This document shows, piece after piece, positions 1 to 6,802 of a stretch of 10,633 nucleotides of DNA. The position numbers were made by a program, and so were the translations under genes. Under the pieces are notes generated by a model. It was not told the origin of the DNA. It worked only from the letters and a program-made list of their open reading frames with translations, and searched no databases. How positions within the stretch are numbered: position 1 is the first letter of the stretch; every line of letters starts with the position of its first letter. This DNA comes from Rhodospirillales bacterium (lineage in GTDB: Bacteria > Pseudomonadota > Alphaproteobacteria > SMXQ01), in the NCBI GenBank assembly GCA_024638585.1, contig JAHEKA010000044.1:1-10633 (forward strand), in the 5' to 3' direction.

Positions 1-76
1 CCCGCTCCGAAAGGGTCTGCAGCATCTCCCGGCCGACATTGCCGGTGGCGCCGACGACGGCAACCTTATATCCCAT
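1..76 (-). CDS. asd: Aspartate-semialdehyde dehydrogenase, N-terminal fragment
   Basis: Only the first 25 codons lie in the window; the gene runs off the left edge. The reverse strand reads MGYKVAVVGATGNVGREMLQ and continues TLSER. This is the typical Asd N-terminus with the GATGNVG dinucleotide-binding loop. Asd reduces aspartyl phosphate to aspartate semialdehyde with NADPH in the cytosol, the branch point to lysine/diaminopimelate, threonine and methionine. The start is the ATG at 76-74; an AGGGA about nine bases upstream is a weak ribosome site. It lies downstream of the lysR gene on the same strand, 92 bases away, with a GC hairpin between, so it probably has its own promoter. The identification rests on a short but very characteristic stretch. 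Confidence 0.85.
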   Translation of the reverse strand, partial: MGYKVAVVGATGNVGREMLQTLSER

Positions 77-130
77 GGTCTCTGTCCCTGGTTTTGACGC
101 GTTTTGCGCGCCGATGACTTACCCTGTCTG

Positions 131-151
131 GCGCCCCGGTTCAAGGGGCGC
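131..151 (-). terminator. GC-rich hairpin after lysR, possible terminator
   Basis: GCGCCCC (131-137) and GGGGCGC (145-151) form a perfect 7-bp stem with a 7-base loop, 18 bases beyond the lysR stop. No T-run follows on the minus strand, so it is not a classical intrinsic terminator. It could slow read-through into asd or protect the 3' end of the message. Confidence 0.35.
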
Positions 152-168
152 GATGGCCTTCGGCGGCT

Positions 169-1095
169 CTACGCCGGATCACGCGCGGCGCGGCGGGCGA
201 GCGCCACGAAGCGGCGGGCAACGGCGGAATGGTCGTTGATGCGACAGGCGAGCCGGATCGGTGCGGCGAGGCGCGGGGTCTCGGCAAGCGGCCGGTAGGT
301 CACGCCTTCGAACCGCATGGCAGACAGCGATTGCGGCACCAGGGTGACGCCCAGTCCGGCCGCCACCAAGTTGAGGGTGGCGGTGATGCGCGGCGCTTCC
401 TGGGCGATATTGGGCGCGGTGCCGGCGGCATGGAAGGCGCCGATAATGGCATCGAACAATCCCGGGCCAGAAGCACGGCGGTAGAGGATGACAGGCTCGC
501 CGGCCAGATCGGTGAGTGCCAAGGGCGGTTTTCCCCGACCCGGCCCCCGCCCCCGCCCCCGCGCCAGGGGATGGCGCCGGGGCAGTGCCGCCACCATCGG
601 CTCCTCCAACAGTTCGAACACGGCGATGCCGGCATGATCGGGCATGGCCGAACGGATGAACGCCGCATCCAGGCGTTCGGCCTGCAGATCCGCCACCATC
701 TCCGCGGTGCCGCCCTCCTCCAGGGTGACCGCGACCTGGGGGTTGGCCTCGCGAAAGGTGCTGAGCACCCGGGGCACGAACGGATGGAACGGCGCGGAGC
801 TGGTGAAGCCGACATTGATCCGCCCGCGCTCGCCGCGCGCCGTGCGCTGGACCCGGGCGAGGGCCGCCTCCACGTCGGCCATGATGCGACGCGCATCGGC
901 CAGCAGCACCTCGCCCGCGTCGGTGAGTTCCACCCCCCTCGGCAGGCGGCGGAAAAGCTGCACCTCAAGCTCCGCCTCCAGCGCCTTGATCTGCTGGCTG
1001 AGGGGCGGCTGCTGAATGCCGAGACGCTCGGCGGCGCGGGTGATGTGGCCTTCCTCGGCCACGGCGAGGAAATAACGGAGATGGCGAAGATCCAT
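169..1095 (-). CDS. LysR-family transcriptional regulator
   Basis: A 308-residue protein of usual LysR length. Residues 1-60 are the winged helix-turn-helix (MDLRHLRYFLAVAEEGHITR, then AAERLGIQQPPLSQQIKALE); residues 92-300 are the periplasmic-binding-like effector domain, beginning INVGFTSSAPFHPFVPRVL. The effector domain resembles regulators of the BenM/CatM/HcaR group, many of which sense aromatic or other small acids, but the ligand cannot be read from the sequence. Residues 179-189 are an Arg/Gly-rich stretch (RGRGRGPGRG) coded by a hexanucleotide repeat, longer than the linker usual there. The ATG at 1095 gives the canonical LysR N-terminus but has no Shine-Dalgarno; a promoter-like element places the transcript start almost on the ATG. 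It diverges from a small gene starting at 1206, which is a likely target. Confidence 0.93.
   Translation of the reverse strand: MDLRHLRYFLAVAEEGHITRAAERLGIQQPPLSQQIKALEAELEVQLFRRLPRGVELTDAGEVLLADARRIMADVEAALARVQRTARGERGRINVGFTSSAPFHPFVPRVLSTFREANPQVAVTLEEGGTAEMVADLQAERLDAAFIRSAMPDHAGIAVFELLEEPMVAALPRRHPLARGRGRGPGRGKPPLALTDLAGEPVILYRRASGPGLFDAIIGAFHAAGTAPNIAQEAPRITATLNLVAAGLGVTLVPQSLSAMRFEGVTYRPLAETPRLAAPIRLACRINDHSAVARRFVALARRAARDPA
544..561. repeat. Three tandem CCCCCG hexamers inside lysR
   Basis: CCCCCG occurs three times in a row on the plus strand, within a wider C-rich run. On the lysR strand it encodes the Gly/Arg/Pro-rich part of residues 179-189. The unit is six bases, so gain or loss of copies would keep the reading frame and only change the linker length. 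Confidence 0.8.
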
Positions 1096-1097
1096 AT

Positions 1098-1118
1098 GAC
1101 ATATCTAAATCATATGTC
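1098..1118. promoter_or_regulatory. Inverted repeat between lysR and the divergent gene, likely LysR operator
   Basis: GACATAT (1098-1104) and ATATGTC (1112-1118) are perfect 7-base inverted repeats around a 7-base spacer. They contain the T-N11-A dyad of LysR-type boxes (T at 1102, A at 1114). The site begins three bases from the lysR ATG and covers the proposed lysR -10 element, which would suit autorepression. Assigning it to this regulator is inference from position. Confidence 0.6.
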
Positions 1119-1132
1119 TTTAGGTCTATCAA
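1103..1132 (-). promoter_or_regulatory. Putative lysR promoter
   Basis: On the minus strand TTGATA (1132-1127) is followed after 18 bases by TTAGAT (1108-1103), a fair match to sigma-70 -35 and -10 boxes. The predicted transcript start would be about 1095-1097, at or next to the lysR ATG. The region is clearly AT-rich against a GC-rich background. Confidence 0.4.
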
Positions 1133-1137
1133 TATAT

Positions 1138-1166
1138 TTGTTCTATGTATCTCCGCGGCCTAGCCT
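1138..1166 (+). promoter_or_regulatory. Weak candidate promoter of the small divergent gene
   Basis: TTGTTC (1138-1143), a 17-base spacer and TAGCCT (1161-1166) resemble a weak alphaproteobacterial housekeeping promoter. It lies 40 bases before the ATG at 1206. The -10 match is poor, so the gene may need activation by the neighbouring LysR protein. Confidence 0.3.
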
Positions 1167-1205
1167 GTCTCCGTTCCATCAAGAAAGCGACGGAGGAACG
1201 GGACC

Positions 1206-1487
1206 ATGGAATTGACCGGAAACAGCCACGCGCCACCCGAGCCCAGGGCCAGGACGGACTGGCCCCTATCATCATTGAAGGATTGGGCCCTTCGCGCCGG
1301 GCGCGCGGCTCTCGCCTTCGCTGATTGGTATTCGGATCATTGCCGGCGCATCCGCGCATACATGGACCTCAGCCGGCTCGATAACGTGTCGCTGCACGCC
1401 GCCCTCTCCGACCCCGAAAACCATGACCGTATCCTCCAAGGCAAGCCCCCGCGCCGGCGGGTTCGGCGGACGCGACGGGATCGATAA
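1206..1487 (+). CDS. Small basic protein, weakly DUF1127/YjiS-like
   Basis: A 93-residue protein. The ATG at 1206 has a strong Shine-Dalgarno, GGAGGA at 1192-1197, eight bases upstream, which is the best sign that it is a real gene. Residues about 40-76 (ADWYSDHCRRIRAY, then MDLSRLDNVSLHAALSD) recall the DUF1127 pattern of a Trp/Arg-rich helix followed by LxxLDxxxL, but the usual D-I-G-L motif is absent. The C-terminus is an Arg-rich tail (PPRRRVRRTRRDR) that could bind nucleic acid or be poorly structured. No signal peptide or membrane segment is seen. It diverges from lysR across a 110-bp control region and may be regulated by it. The function is unknown; DUF1127 membership is only a suggestion. 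Confidence 0.6.
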   Translation: MELTGNSHAPPEPRARTDWPLSSLKDWALRAGRAALAFADWYSDHCRRIRAYMDLSRLDNVSLHAALSDPENHDRILQGKPPRRRVRRTRRDR

Positions 1488-1575
1488 GCGCCGACGGGTT
1501 TTGCTTTGCCACGGGCGGTGCAATGGCGCGAAGGCCTATTCCAAACCTTGTGATTGCGCCATATGATCCCGCCAT

Positions 1576-2595
1576 GTGTGCAGCACCACAGCCAAGGCCC
1601 GGGCATTGCCCCCATTCGCAGACCGCCTGATTCACGTCTTCGGTATTTTCGTTGCAGCTTGGGTGCTCTCTTCCGCCGCAAGCCACGCCCAACCGCCCAC
1701 ATTCGAATACCGCGGGACATGCGATGCGTCCGCCGCGGTCTCCCTGGGCGCGGACCATTTCATCGTCGCCAATGACGAAGACAACGCCCTTCGCGTCTAT
1801 CGGTTCGGCTCTCCCGACCCGGTCTCGGTCATCGAACTGTCCGAATTTGCACAACCGGACCCTTACCGTCCCGAGATGGATCTCGAGGCCGCCGCAAGAA
1901 TCGGCAACCGGATCTACTGGATCACCTCACACGGCGCCAACAGGGAGGGCAATTACCGGCCCGCGCGGCGCCGCCTGTTCGCGACCGATATCAGTTTCAA
2001 GGACGGGAAACCAAGTGTCGTGCCCACCGGCGAAGCCTTTGCGGACCTGTTGGAAGTTCTATCGGCAACCGCCCGCCTCAAGCGCTACGATCTGGAGAAC
2101 GCGGCCGAAATCGCGCCGAAGGACGACGGCGGGCTCAACATCGAGGGGCTCGCCGCAACGCCCGGCGGAGCGCTTCTCATCGGATTTCGCAATCCGATCC
2201 CCGGAGGCAAGGCCCTGGTTGTTACCCTCTCCAACCCCGCAGAGGTGGCCCGGGGCAAGAGGCCCGCGATCGGCGCGCTGACGGAGCTGCCCCTGGGCGG
2301 CCTCGGTATCCGCGCGATGGAACGGAACAATGATCACTATCTGATCGTCGCCGGGCCGTCCGGTAACGGCGGACCCTTTCGCCTGTTTCGATGGCTTGGC
2401 CCGTCGCAAAGCGCCCCGCCCGCGCCGCTTGCCGGCCTGAACCTGGAAGGCTTGATCCCCGAGGCCCTGTTCATCTCTCCCGACGGCAGCATCCACATCC
2501 TGAGCGACGACGGCACGAAAGAATTGGACGGGATCCCGTGCAAGGATCAGGAAGCGGAAAAAAGGCGCTTCCGCGCAACCGTGATCAGGCCCTAG
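1576..2595 (+). CDS. Secreted DUF3616-family protein, predicted beta-propeller
   Basis: A 339-residue protein with a signal peptide: a short basic start, a hydrophobic core at about residues 18-34 (LIHVFGIFVAAWVLSSA) and a likely cleavage after SHA38. The mature part carries the family pattern: GTCDASAAVSLG, then FIVANDEDNALRVYR near 63-76, EAAARIGNRIYWITSHG near 104-120, RRRLFATD, and GLNIEGLAATPGG-ALLIGFRNP near 186-207. The repeats suggest a six- or seven-bladed propeller in the periplasm; the substrate is unknown. The mature protein has only two cysteines, Cys49 and Cys322, close to the two ends. The start is the GTG at 1576, just after an in-frame stop at 1564 and without a clear ribosome site; a TTG at 1606 also keeps the signal peptide. 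A hairpin follows the stop, so it is probably transcribed alone. Confidence 0.85.
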   Translation: MCSTTAKARALPPFADRLIHVFGIFVAAWVLSSAASHAQPPTFEYRGTCDASAAVSLGADHFIVANDEDNALRVYRFGSPDPVSVIELSEFAQPDPYRPEMDLEAAARIGNRIYWITSHGANREGNYRPARRRLFATDISFKDGKPSVVPTGEAFADLLEVLSATARLKRYDLENAAEIAPKDDGGLNIEGLAATPGGALLIGFRNPIPGGKALVVTLSNPAEVARGKRPAIGALTELPLGGLGIRAMERNNDHYLIVAGPSGNGGPFRLFRWLGPSQSAPPAPLAGLNLEGLIPEALFISPDGSIHILSDDGTKELDGIPCKDQEAEKRRFRATVIRP

Positions 2596-2623
2596 GCCGG
2601 CACCCGCCCGCGATCTGCTCCCG

Positions 2624-2641
2624 CCCCGAGCCGGGGTTCTT
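2624..2641 (+). terminator. Hairpin with short T-rich tail after the DUF3616 gene
   Basis: CCCCG-AGC-CGGGG (2624-2636) followed by TTCTT is a plausible intrinsic terminator 28 bases beyond the stop. A second inverted repeat follows directly: TCGCCGC (2641-2647) with GCGGCGA (2660-2666). Confidence 0.5.
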
Positions 2642-2702
2642 CGCCGCCGCGCGTGCCGTGCGGCGATCCCCACATCTAGGCATAGGGCGTGAGGCGCCAG
2701 AA

Positions 2703-2715
2703 CCCCGATGCGGGG
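2703..2715. other. Small hairpin upstream of terC
   Basis: CCCCG-ATG-CGGGG is a 5-bp stem of the same pattern as those at 2624 and 4301. It lies in the leader region about 78 bases before the terC ATG. No T-run follows, and its function is unknown. Confidence 0.4.
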
Positions 2716-2792
2716 AAGACGTTTCCTGCAGGGCCCGTTGCCGTTAGATTTCCCGGCATGGCCCCCCAACCTCAACCATCCGAGCGTGCCCC

Positions 2793-3533
2793 ATGGATAC
2801 CCTGATCAGCCTCCTCGCCGACCCCACAGCCTGGATCGCCCTCGCCACCCTGATCGTGATGGAGGTCGTCCTGGGAATCGACAACCTGATCTTCATCGCC
2901 ATCCTGACCAACAAGCTTCCCGAGGAACACCGCAGCCGGGGCCGGCGGATCGGCATCGGCGCGGCGTTGATCCTGCGCCTCGGCTTGCTGGGCACCATCG
3001 CCTTTATCGTTCAGCTGACGGACCCGATCTTCACTCTGTTCGGCGAGGGATTCTCATGGCGCGATCTGATCCTGATCGCGGGCGGGCTGTTCCTGGTATG
3101 GAAAGCGACCCGGGAAATTCACGAGAAGGTCGACCCCCAAACGGGCCCCGAGCCGGCGGGCGCGACCGTGGGCGCTGCCAGTTTCGCCGCCGTGATCGGC
3201 CAGATTCTCGTGCTGGACCTGGTGTTCTCCATCGACAGCATCATCACCGCCGTCGGCATGACCGATCACCTGCCGATCATGGTGGTGGCTGTGGTCGTGG
3301 CGGTGACCGTCATGTTGTTGGCCGCCGATCCCCTGTCGGAGTTCATCAATGCCAATCCCACCATCGTTATGCTGGCCCTGGGATTCCTGTTGCTGATCGG
3401 CACCACCCTGATCGCCGATGGCTTCGGCGCCCATGTGCCCAAAGGCTATATCTACGCCGCCATGGCGTTCTCCGCCCTGATCGAGGCGCTCAACATGCTC
3501 CAGCGCCGCGCCCGGCGCCGGCGCGTGGGTTGA
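2793..3533 (+). CDS. TerC/Alx-family inner-membrane protein
   Basis: A 246-residue polytopic membrane protein with about seven hydrophobic segments (near residues 13-38, 54-74, 90-104, 127-150, 160-178, 188-208 and 218-235). Both family signatures are present: EVVLGIDNLIF at 24-34 and DLVFSIDSIITAVG at 142-155, whose acidic residues sit within the membrane. TerC proteins (TerC, Alx, MeeF, YoaE) have been linked to tellurite resistance and, for several members, to manganese or calcium export that supplies metal to secreted enzymes. The actual ion here is inference. There is no C-terminal CBS or CorC domain, so this is the short form. The ATG at 2793 has only a weak ribosome site but is the first in-frame start and leaves the first helix complete. 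A terminator follows. Confidence 0.93.
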   Translation: MDTLISLLADPTAWIALATLIVMEVVLGIDNLIFIAILTNKLPEEHRSRGRRIGIGAALILRLGLLGTIAFIVQLTDPIFTLFGEGFSWRDLILIAGGLFLVWKATREIHEKVDPQTGPEPAGATVGAASFAAVIGQILVLDLVFSIDSIITAVGMTDHLPIMVVAVVVAVTVMLLAADPLSEFINANPTIVMLALGFLLLIGTTLIADGFGAHVPKGYIYAAMAFSALIEALNMLQRRARRRRVG

Positions 3534-3552
3534 GCTGACCTTGTCTCGCCGT

Positions 3553-3586
3553 CGGCCCTGCCTACATGAATAAGAGGGCCGGTTTT
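3553..3586 (+). terminator. Intrinsic terminator after terC
   Basis: CGGCCCT (3553-3559) pairs with AGGGCCG (3575-3581) across a 15-base loop, followed by GTTTT. It lies 20 bases beyond the terC stop. Confidence 0.55.
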
Positions 3587-3688
3587 CCTGGGCACGGGCG
3601 GGCTCCATCGGGCGCCAGGCGTTGATGGGTTCACCTCGCGCGGGGGATCGCCCGGGAACAGAAGAAGCGACCCAGGGGGTAACCCAGC

Positions 3689-4273
3689 ATGAAGCCACGA
3701 AAGGCGCGGCGGACGACCACTATTTGCGGGGCGCTCATGCTCCTTATCGCCATCGGCGGGCCATGGGCCGGCGGCGGGGCGGTGGCGCAGACGGTGGAAC
3801 AAGGCCTGCCTTCCGGCCAATGGGACCGATGGAACCCGGGCTGGATGGAGCGCCACATGTGGGACCCGGGCCGGATGGGAACCGGCATGCAGCAAAGGAT
3901 GGCCCGGCATTGGCGGTTCATGCACCAGGGCACCCCGGCCCGTTATCGCGGGGCACGCAATCCCCTGGCGGCCGATGACAGGACCGTCGCCGCAGGGCGC
4001 GACCTCTTCACCAAGAATTGCAGCATTTGCCACGGGCCCAAGGGCACGGGCGACGGCAATGCGGCCAATTCTCTCAACCCGTCCCCGGCCCTTCTTGCTT
4101 ACATGATCCAGATGCCGATGCTGATCGACGAATACATGCTGTGGTCGATCGCCGACGGCGGCAAAGCCTTCGGCACGCCGATGCCCGCCTTCAAGACGTC
4201 GCTCTCACGCGATCATATCTGGAAGATCGTCATCTTCATGCGCGCAGGATTTCCAGACGCCCCCACGCCGTGA
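3689..4273 (+). CDS. Exported class I monohaem cytochrome c
   Basis: A 194-residue protein with a basic N-terminus (MKPRKARR), a hydrophobic stretch at about 11-33 and a probable signal peptidase site after AVA33. The haem motif is CSICH at 111-115, followed by GPKGTGDG; Met165 in GTPMPAF is the likely sixth ligand. The domain, about residues 98-190, is a cytochrome CBB3-like fold that moves electrons in the periplasm; partners are not in the window. Before it, residues 41-80 hold six Met, five Trp and three His among 40 residues (for example WNPGWMERHMWDPGRMGTGM), an unusual composition. The ATG at 3689 has a G-rich ribosome site (AGGGGG at 3674-3679). It lies 155 bp after terC, beyond a terminator, so it is likely transcribed on its own. 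Confidence 0.9.
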   Translation: MKPRKARRTTTICGALMLLIAIGGPWAGGGAVAQTVEQGLPSGQWDRWNPGWMERHMWDPGRMGTGMQQRMARHWRFMHQGTPARYRGARNPLAADDRTVAAGRDLFTKNCSICHGPKGTGDGNAANSLNPSPALLAYMIQMPMLIDEYMLWSIADGGKAFGTPMPAFKTSLSRDHIWKIVIFMRAGFPDAPTP

Positions 4274-4306
4274 TAATTCGGACCGGCCGCTACCCGTAGC
4301 CCCCGA

Positions 4307-4328
4307 GCCGGGGATGGTTGTCCCCGGC
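4307..4328 (+). terminator. Strong hairpin after the cytochrome c gene
   Basis: GCCGGGGA (4307-4314) and TCCCCGGC (4321-4328) form a perfect 8-bp stem with a 6-base loop, 33 bases after the cytochrome stop. A smaller hairpin, CCCCG-AGC-CGGGG at 4301-4313, overlaps it, so only one can form at a time. No T-run follows. The first ATG of the downstream open frame (4314) lies at the edge of the loop. Confidence 0.5.
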
Positions 4329-4451
4329 GGAGCCGGCCCTTGGCGCTCGACTGGTAAATTGATTCTTAACTTTCGGCACCTACCTTTCGTGGAAATCAGT
4401 CGTCGAAAGTCAACACCTTTGGTTGAGCCGGGTGTTTGCGGGGTCGATAGC

Positions 4452-6725
4452 TTGGCAAAAGTGAATCGCGCGACGCTGATTGAGCCGTTTGAGAATCAAT
4501 CAGCGCTGCTGGATGAAATTATCCAAACCATCGCTCAGGGCGTCGTCGTCTTCGACGCCGATGCGCGGCTGGTTTCGTTCAACCAGCAATACGCGGATTT
4601 CTTCGATTTCCCTCCTGACTTTCTCAAGCCCGGCATGCCCATCGCCGACATCATCCGTCATCGCGCGGAGACGGGGTTTTATGGCGACGGGAACATCGAA
4701 GAACAAGTCAACCACCATATCGCACGCGCGGCGATCAGAACCGAACGCACCGAAGAACGGTCCCTTTCCAACGGCACGGCTTACGTCTATCACCGCAAGC
4801 CGATGCGCGAAGGCGGTTTCGTCGTCACCTATACGGACATCACCGAGCAAAAGGACACCGAACGCAGATTACGGGCCAGCGAGGAAAAATTCCGCGGCGC
4901 CTTCAACAATGCCGGCATCGGCATTTTTATCAGAAGCGCCAACGGCGAGGGCCGTGAATACAATCAGGCTCTTTGCGACATGATGGGGTATTCCACGGAT
5001 GAACTGCGTCAGATGCGCATGCGGGACATCGCCCACCCCGATGACGATCCGGAAGCCACCAGCATGCGGTTCGTTGCCTTCGGCGATAGGGACACCGAGA
5101 CGATCGAGCGGCGCTTTATCCGCAAAGACGGCAAGGTGATCTGGTGCTCCATCAATTACAAATCCGTCTACGATGACCGTGGGCGTCCGGTGTCGACCAT
5201 CGGCATGTATCAAGAGATCACCGAACGAAAACGGGCGGAGCAGGAGGCTGCGGAGAAATCCCGGGTCCTTGAGGTGACCTTTCGCAACATGGTCCAGGGG
5301 ATCGCGGTCTACGACCGCTATGAGGAGCTGATCGCCTTCAATCCTCAATACGCCCAGATCCTGGATCTTCCCGCGGATTTCCTCCGGATCGGCATGACCC
5401 GCCGCGAGATTCAGAATTATCGGGCGATGCAGGGACATTACGGACCCAACCCGACCGAGGCGCGGATCACGCGATTGGCGGGCGCGTCTGAGGCGCCCCG
5501 TCTTGAGCAACGCACCCTCCCCAATGGCCGATCCTATGCCTTTCAACACACGCCGACGCCGGATGGCGGCTACATACGGACCGTGACCGATATCACGGAG
5601 CAGCGAAAGGCCGAATCCCTAAGCCTGCGCCTGGGACGCATTCTCGACACGTCGTTCAACGAGATCTACGTGTTCGATGCCAAGACCTTCCGATTCAGCC
5701 AGGTCAACCAGGGAGCGCTCAACAATCTCGGATACACACGCGAAGAGATCAGCGAACTGACGCCATGGGACGTGAAGCCCGATATCCACGAAACAGAATT
5801 CAGGGCCCTGGTCGAGCCTCTGTTGCGCGGTGAAATCGAGCAGCTGGTCTTCGATACCGAACACCAGCGCAAGGGCGGCAGCCGGTACCCGGTGGAAGTC
5901 CGACTGCAATACTCCAGCGCCGAAACATCGCCGGTGTTCGTCGCCATCGTCGCCGACATCTCGGAGCGCAAACGGGCGGAAAAAGTCATCAACGATGCAA
6001 GGGAGCAAGCGGAGTTTGCCAACCGCGCCAAATCCGAGTTCCTGGCAAACGTAAGCCATGAACTGCGCACGCCGTTGAATGCGATCATCGGCTTCTCCGA
6101 AGTGATGATGAAGGGGCTGAAGGGTCCGGCGGGGACCTTCGACTACTCGGAATTTACCGAGGGCATCCATTCCGCGGGCCAACACCTGCTGGGCCTGATC
6201 AACGACATCCTCGATCTCTCGAAACTGGAAGTCGGCAAGGTCACCCTGAATGAGGAGGTCCTGGAACCGGCCAACCTGGTCCTTTCGTGCGTGAATATGG
6301 TCAAGGGGCAGGCCGCCGACGAGGGGCTTAGTCTGGACGAAGATCTCGCCGATAAGATCGCCCCCATGCGCGGCGATGAGCGCATGATCAAGCAGATCCT
6401 TCTCAACCTACTGTCCAACGCGGTGAAGTTCACGCCCAGCGGCGGCAAGATCACCATCAAGGCCTGGAGCGAACCGGGCGCCGGCCATTCGTTTCAGGTC
6501 ACCGATACCGGTATCGGCGTCGCGTCCGATGAGATTCCCATCATCCTCAATCCTTTCACCCAGATCGACAGTACCCTGAGCCGCAAGTATCAGGGCACCG
6601 GCCTTGGTCTCACACTGGCGAAGAACTTGACCGAACTCCACGGCGGCCGGCTCGATTTCCGGAGCGAACCCGGGGTCGGCAGCACCGTCACCGTAGAGTT
6701 TCCGGCTTCTCGTATGGCTGGGTAA
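4452..6725 (+). CDS. Soluble sensor histidine kinase with four PAS domains
   Basis: The open frame runs from an ATG at 4314 (803 codons), but that ATG sits in a hairpin and the first 46 codons look non-coding; TTG 4452 (weak GCGGGG upstream) or GTG 4461 is more likely. Residue numbers here count from 4314. PAS domains lie near 62-180, 187-304, 316-431 and 437-553, each ending in a DIT/EIT/DIS-E motif. The HisKA dimerisation helix carries His582 in FLANVSHELRTPLNAIIGFS. The ATPase domain has the N box (LLNLLSNAVKFTP, Asn698 and Asn702), DTGIG (731-735) and GTGLGL (761-766). There are no membrane segments, so it senses a cytosolic signal. It has no receiver domain, and no response regulator lies nearby: an orphan kinase. 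The signal is unknown; no haem- or flavin-binding motif is evident. Confidence 0.92.
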   Translation: MAKVNRATLIEPFENQSALLDEIIQTIAQGVVVFDADARLVSFNQQYADFFDFPPDFLKPGMPIADIIRHRAETGFYGDGNIEEQVNHHIARAAIRTERTEERSLSNGTAYVYHRKPMREGGFVVTYTDITEQKDTERRLRASEEKFRGAFNNAGIGIFIRSANGEGREYNQALCDMMGYSTDELRQMRMRDIAHPDDDPEATSMRFVAFGDRDTETIERRFIRKDGKVIWCSINYKSVYDDRGRPVSTIGMYQEITERKRAEQEAAEKSRVLEVTFRNMVQGIAVYDRYEELIAFNPQYAQILDLPADFLRIGMTRREIQNYRAMQGHYGPNPTEARITRLAGASEAPRLEQRTLPNGRSYAFQHTPTPDGGYIRTVTDITEQRKAESLSLRLGRILDTSFNEIYVFDAKTFRFSQVNQGALNNLGYTREEISELTPWDVKPDIHETEFRALVEPLLRGEIEQLVFDTEHQRKGGSRYPVEVRLQYSSAETSPVFVAIVADISERKRAEKVINDAREQAEFANRAKSEFLANVSHELRTPLNAIIGFSEVMMKGLKGPAGTFDYSEFTEGIHSAGQHLLGLINDILDLSKLEVGKVTLNEEVLEPANLVLSCVNMVKGQAADEGLSLDEDLADKIAPMRGDERMIKQILLNLLSNAVKFTPSGGKITIKAWSEPGAGHSFQVTDTGIGVASDEIPIILNPFTQIDSTLSRKYQGTGLGLTLAKNLTELHGGRLDFRSEPGVGSTVTVEFPASRMAG

Positions 6726-6802
6726 AGGCAGGCAGGCGAGCGGACCCCAGGGCCCCTTTTCACTCGCAGCCCAACCGACCGATCAGGACGACAGACGACG
6801 CT

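Noticed and set aside
229..1215. A 328-codon plus-strand open frame opposite lysR
   Set aside because: It is antisense to a clear LysR gene, has low-complexity GC-driven composition and no family resemblance; long antisense frames are common in GC-rich DNA.
2059..2775. A 238-codon minus-strand frame opposite the DUF3616 gene
   Set aside because: It overlaps a convincing secreted protein on the plus strand and shows no recognisable motif.
2596..2792. A manganese (yybP-ykoY) riboswitch upstream of terC
   Set aside because: Such riboswitches often control TerC-family genes, so I looked for the conserved GGGGAGUAG-type loops. I found only a GGGGAAGA stretch and simple hairpins, not the required paired motif.
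3452..4033. A 193-codon minus-strand frame spanning the terC-cytochrome c gap
   Set aside because: It overlaps both genes in antisense, is rich in Pro/Arg/Gly and has no convincing start.
1206..6725. The run of plus-strand genes as a single new functional system
   Set aside because: The genes are separated by 88-197 bp gaps with hairpins or terminators, belong to unrelated families and share no visible pathway; colocation alone does not support a system.
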